This document shows positions 62,218 through 64,000 of a DNA stretch of 64,000 nucleotides, piece after piece. Source of the DNA: Immundisolibacter sp. GTDB lineage: Bacteria > Pseudomonadota > Gammaproteobacteria > Immundisolibacterales > Immundisolibacteraceae. Under the pieces are notes generated by a model, which was given only the letters and a program-made list of their open reading frames with translations, did not search any database and was not told the DNA's origin. How positions within the stretch are numbered: the first letter of the stretch is position 1; every line of letters begins with the position of its first letter. The position numbers were made by a program, and so were the translations under genes. The DNA lies in contig NZ_JACIZD010000005.1 in assembly GCF_014359565.1 (NCBI RefSeq), positions 59,186-123,185 on the forward strand, in the 5' to 3' direction.

Positions 62218-62481
62218 TCAGACGTCTCGGTCAACCTCGCAGCGATGGCGCACCTTGACGATTTCAACGATCACCTCGCCGTCCAACACGTTATAGAGAA
62301 TTCGGGGGTCGCCCTGGCGCAGGCGGTAACGTTCCTGCGCGGAGAGTTTCTCGGAACCGGGCGGGCGCGGGTCTTCGCGCAGCGTCTCGATACGCGCCAG
62401 GATGCGCCGCACATCCGCTGACGGGATGCCGCGTGGATCCTTTGCCACCGAGGGCTTGAACCTGAGTTCATAGCGTGCCAT
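62218..62481 (-). CDS. RelE/ParE-family toxin
   Basis: 87 residues. RelE-type features: MARYELRFKPSVAKDPRGIP, RIETLREDPRPPGSEKLS, YRLRQGDPRILYNVLDGEVI and VEIVKVRHRCEV, that is the basic strand plus C-terminal RH. The ATG overlaps the antitoxin gene end by 14 bp. As an endoribonuclease-type toxin it would be neutralised by the upstream ribbon-helix-helix protein. Confidence 0.85.
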   Translation of the reverse strand: MARYELRFKPSVAKDPRGIPSADVRRILARIETLREDPRPPGSEKLSAQERYRLRQGDPRILYNVLDGEVIVEIVKVRHRCEVDRDV

Positions 62482-62701
62482 CGGCTTTGAGCTGAGCCAG
62501 GAAGTCTTCGTAGTTCAGGGTCTTTTCCTCCGCGCGCTGCGCGAAGGCGGCGAGGTCTTCCTGATCTTCGCGCAGCGCGTTGCAGATGGCGTCGTTCACG
62601 ATCTGCGACATGCTGCAATGGGCAGTGGCGGCCTTCAGGCGCAGCGCCCGATGCAGCGCAGGGTCCAGGTAAAGCGTGGAACGAACAGTCTCGCGACTCA
62701 T
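62468..62701 (-). CDS. Ribbon-helix-helix antitoxin
   Basis: 77 residues from the ATG at 62701 (GGAG six bases upstream), preferred over 62713. The N-terminal strand and helices (ETVRSTLYLDPALHRALRLK; AATAHCSMSQIVNDAI) give a MetJ/Arc-type DNA-binding dimer; the acidic C terminus (EDQEDLAAFAQRAEEKTLNY) probably wraps the toxin. It precedes the toxin gene in the usual antitoxin-first order and likely autoregulates the pair. Confidence 0.82.
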   Translation of the reverse strand: MSRETVRSTLYLDPALHRALRLKAATAHCSMSQIVNDAICNALREDQEDLAAFAQRAEEKTLNYEDFLAQLKADGTL

Positions 62702-62810
62702 GGGATGCTCCAAAATGCCAAAGCGTTCTAACGTTCAGGCGCCGAGGCCCGGAAATCAAGCGCGCCGGTCGGTCGTGTCCCCATGGAGGCCAAGGTCCAA
62801 CGCCGCGAAG

Positions 62811-62880
62811 GGCAGCTTCGGCTACGACGAAATTTTGCCGCGGCTCAAGACTGAGCTGGATGCGCTGATTGCGGCTGGGG
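62811..62880 (+). repeat. Direct repeat, partial ispG 3' end (right)
   Basis: 68 of 70 bases match 61984-62053 and preserve the reading frame ([20 protein letters not shown]), but no start or upstream ispG sequence is present. The string AAGGTCCAACGCCGCG just before it faintly resembles the preceding ispG sequence. Confidence 0.9.
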
Positions 62881-62900
62881 CCATCTGACCGGGCCGGCGA

Positions 62901-63875
62901 TCAACCGCCGGACTCGGCCAACTGGGCGCCCACGGCCCGCCGCCAGAGGTCCCGCAGCAGCACGATGGCGGCATCCGACTTACCGAGCTTTTCGCGGCTG
63001 CGGTCGGCATTCACGCCCTGCCCGACCATGATCAGGTAGTCCTCCTCGGTGATGCCTTGCGGGCGCCGGTCGCCGCTGAACAGATCGCTGATGATCTGCG
63101 GCGTCAGCGGCACCTGGCCGGGCGGCACGATGTCGCCGTTTCGCACCTTCTGCGCCAGCGCCGGCGCCATGGCCAGGGACACCAGGAACATGCACTGTTC
63201 GTCGTCCACCGGCAGGGTATAGAGCAGCATCGGCAATTCCAGCGGCCCGCTCGGGTCCGGGAACACGCTCAGCTTCAGCAGGCAGGGGAAGTGGTACCAG
63301 GTCACCCGCTCCCAATCGCCGCGGCGGGCAGTCACCACCAGACCGTGGCGCGCCTGCGTCACCGACACCTGCGGCACACCGCGCCAATGGGGCTCGGAGT
63401 CCCGATGCACGAACGAGGTGTGCACCGGGTCGAGATCGTTCTCGATGGTCTGAAACCAGTTGCAGGCCCACACGCCGGGCGGGCGCACGCTCGCCAGGGC
63501 CTCCAGCGCCGGGGTGTCGAACTCCTCGAAGCGCGGCAGTGGCGGGGGCTCACCCTGGCCCAAGTAGACATAGATCAGGCCGGCGTACTCCTGCACGGGG
63601 TAACTGCGGATGCGCACGTCCCGAGCGAAACCGGCATCCTCCGCCGGCTGTTCGATGCACTGACCGGTGTGATCGAATTTCCAGCCGTGATACATGCACC
63701 GCAGGCTGTCGCCCTCCACCCAGCCGGCGTGCAGCACGGTCAGCCGATGCGGACACACGCCGTCGACCAGATAGGCCTGCCCGCTGTCGCCGCGGTAGAG
63801 CGTGTAGTTCTCGCCCAGCGCCCGCACCGGCCGGGTGTGGCCCGGCGCCAGCATGTGACTCGGCCATACCGGATG
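62901..63875 (-). pseudogene. Rieske oxygenase (phthalate-dioxygenase type), 5' end cut by an IS30-family element
   Basis: About 325 residues remain. Rieske ligands are in GVCPHRLTVLH and LRCMYHGWKF, and the iron site in ENDLDPVHTSFVH. The frame opens at a GTG (63902) that lies inside the IS terminal repeat, so the first nine codons or so are element sequence. Family members normally have about 25 further residues ending in a ...YWHPV-like motif; here only HPVWPSHMLAPG remains. Either the gene is dead or it is expressed from the IS-supplied GTG, which would still include both metal sites. It differs in subfamily from the two other Rieske proteins in this window. It lies 20 bp after the partial ispG repeat. 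Confidence 0.75.
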
Positions 63876-63902
63876 CTTAGACTCAAGTTCCAAGTGCAAC
63901 AC
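63876..63902. repeat. Left terminal inverted repeat of an IS30-family element
   Basis: CTTAGACTCAAGTTCCAAGT followed by GCAACAC resembles the IS30 end (TGTAGATTCAATTGGTCAAC GCAACAG) in length, the AGA.TCAA block and the GCAACA inner end. It sits 24 bp before the transposase ATG, the usual distance. The outer boundary is uncertain by a few bases because the right end is outside the window. Confidence 0.65.
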
Positions 63903-63925
63903 CCTGCTGCAGGTAAGGTATTGCG

Positions 63926-64000
63926 ATGGGAACGACGTACAGCCATTTGAGCAGCGAAGAGCGCGCAGTGATCATGATCGAACGGCGGCGAGGCCGCAGT
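63926..64000 (+). mobile_element. IS30-family transposase, 5' part only
   Basis: 25 codons are visible, MGTTYSHLSSEERAVIMIER then RRGRS, and run off the window edge. Y.HLS.EER..I with a following basic stretch is the start of the helix-turn-helix of IS30-type transposases. Together with the terminal repeat just upstream it marks an insertion sequence entering the Rieske gene. Confidence 0.75.

Overview
This is a GC-rich chromosomal window that reads as gammaproteobacterial. The main evidence is the unbroken block atpIBEFHAGDC-glmU-glmS, next to a CysB-type regulator, tamA-tamB, nadC, ispG, alr and uup. Three Rieske non-haem iron oxygenases, a 2-oxo acid hydratase-type enzyme and an acyl-CoA dehydrogenase remnant suggest an aerobic degrader of aromatic or alicyclic compounds. 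A lineage such as Immundisolibacter or another PAH-degrading gammaproteobacterium would fit, but that placement is inference only.

Left part (1-15.3 kb): the 3' part of nadC; a minus-strand pair of a small helical protein and a Rieske oxygenase; uup (ABC-F); then a long plus-strand run (4499-15283) with gaps of at most 38 bp. This run encodes a ThDP enzyme of the acetolactate-synthase family, two consecutive short citrate-synthase-like proteins that lack canonical catalytic residues, a TonB-dependent receptor, a lone periplasmic substrate-binding protein and a 1364-residue hybrid kinase/REC/HPt/REC/GGDEF/EAL protein. It looks like one uptake, sensing and metabolism unit and is the best candidate here for an undescribed system.

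Middle (15.3-45.4 kb): a second Rieske plus small-protein pair, an AlkB-like dioxygenase, a SleB-type hydrolase, an acyl-CoA dehydrogenase remnant, NAD malic enzyme with an ACT domain, cysB, glmS, glmU and the complete F-type ATP synthase operon with a good sigma70 promoter. Next come a four-gene GldA/GldF/GldG-type ABC system ending in a DUF4340-like protein, a nitrilase-family amidase, and a polysaccharide set (manC, glycosyltransferase, O-antigen ligase family) followed by myo-inositol-1-phosphate synthase. RidA, alanine racemase and a VOC-fold protein follow.

Right part (45.5-64 kb): tamB/tamA, a GGEEF diguanylate cyclase, a 2-oxo acid hydratase, and a copper module (MerR regulator, CopA multicopper oxidase, CopB) with a MerR-style dyad promoter. 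Then come DUF4139-like and secreted proteins, a pseudouridine synthase, a HAD phosphatase with two hotdog thioesterases, and ispG. Beyond ispG, a RelE/ribbon-helix-helix toxin-antitoxin cassette is bracketed by a 70-bp duplication of the ispG 3' end. The window ends with a third Rieske gene whose 5' end is cut by an IS30-family element that runs off the right edge.

Intergenic spaces carry two families of short palindromic repeats: a GCCCGGC-NNN-GCCGGGC type, and a type built from 'GTGGGAG' plus GC-rich palindromes. No tRNA, rRNA or CRISPR array was recognised. Family assignments were made by reading motifs by eye; no database search was run.
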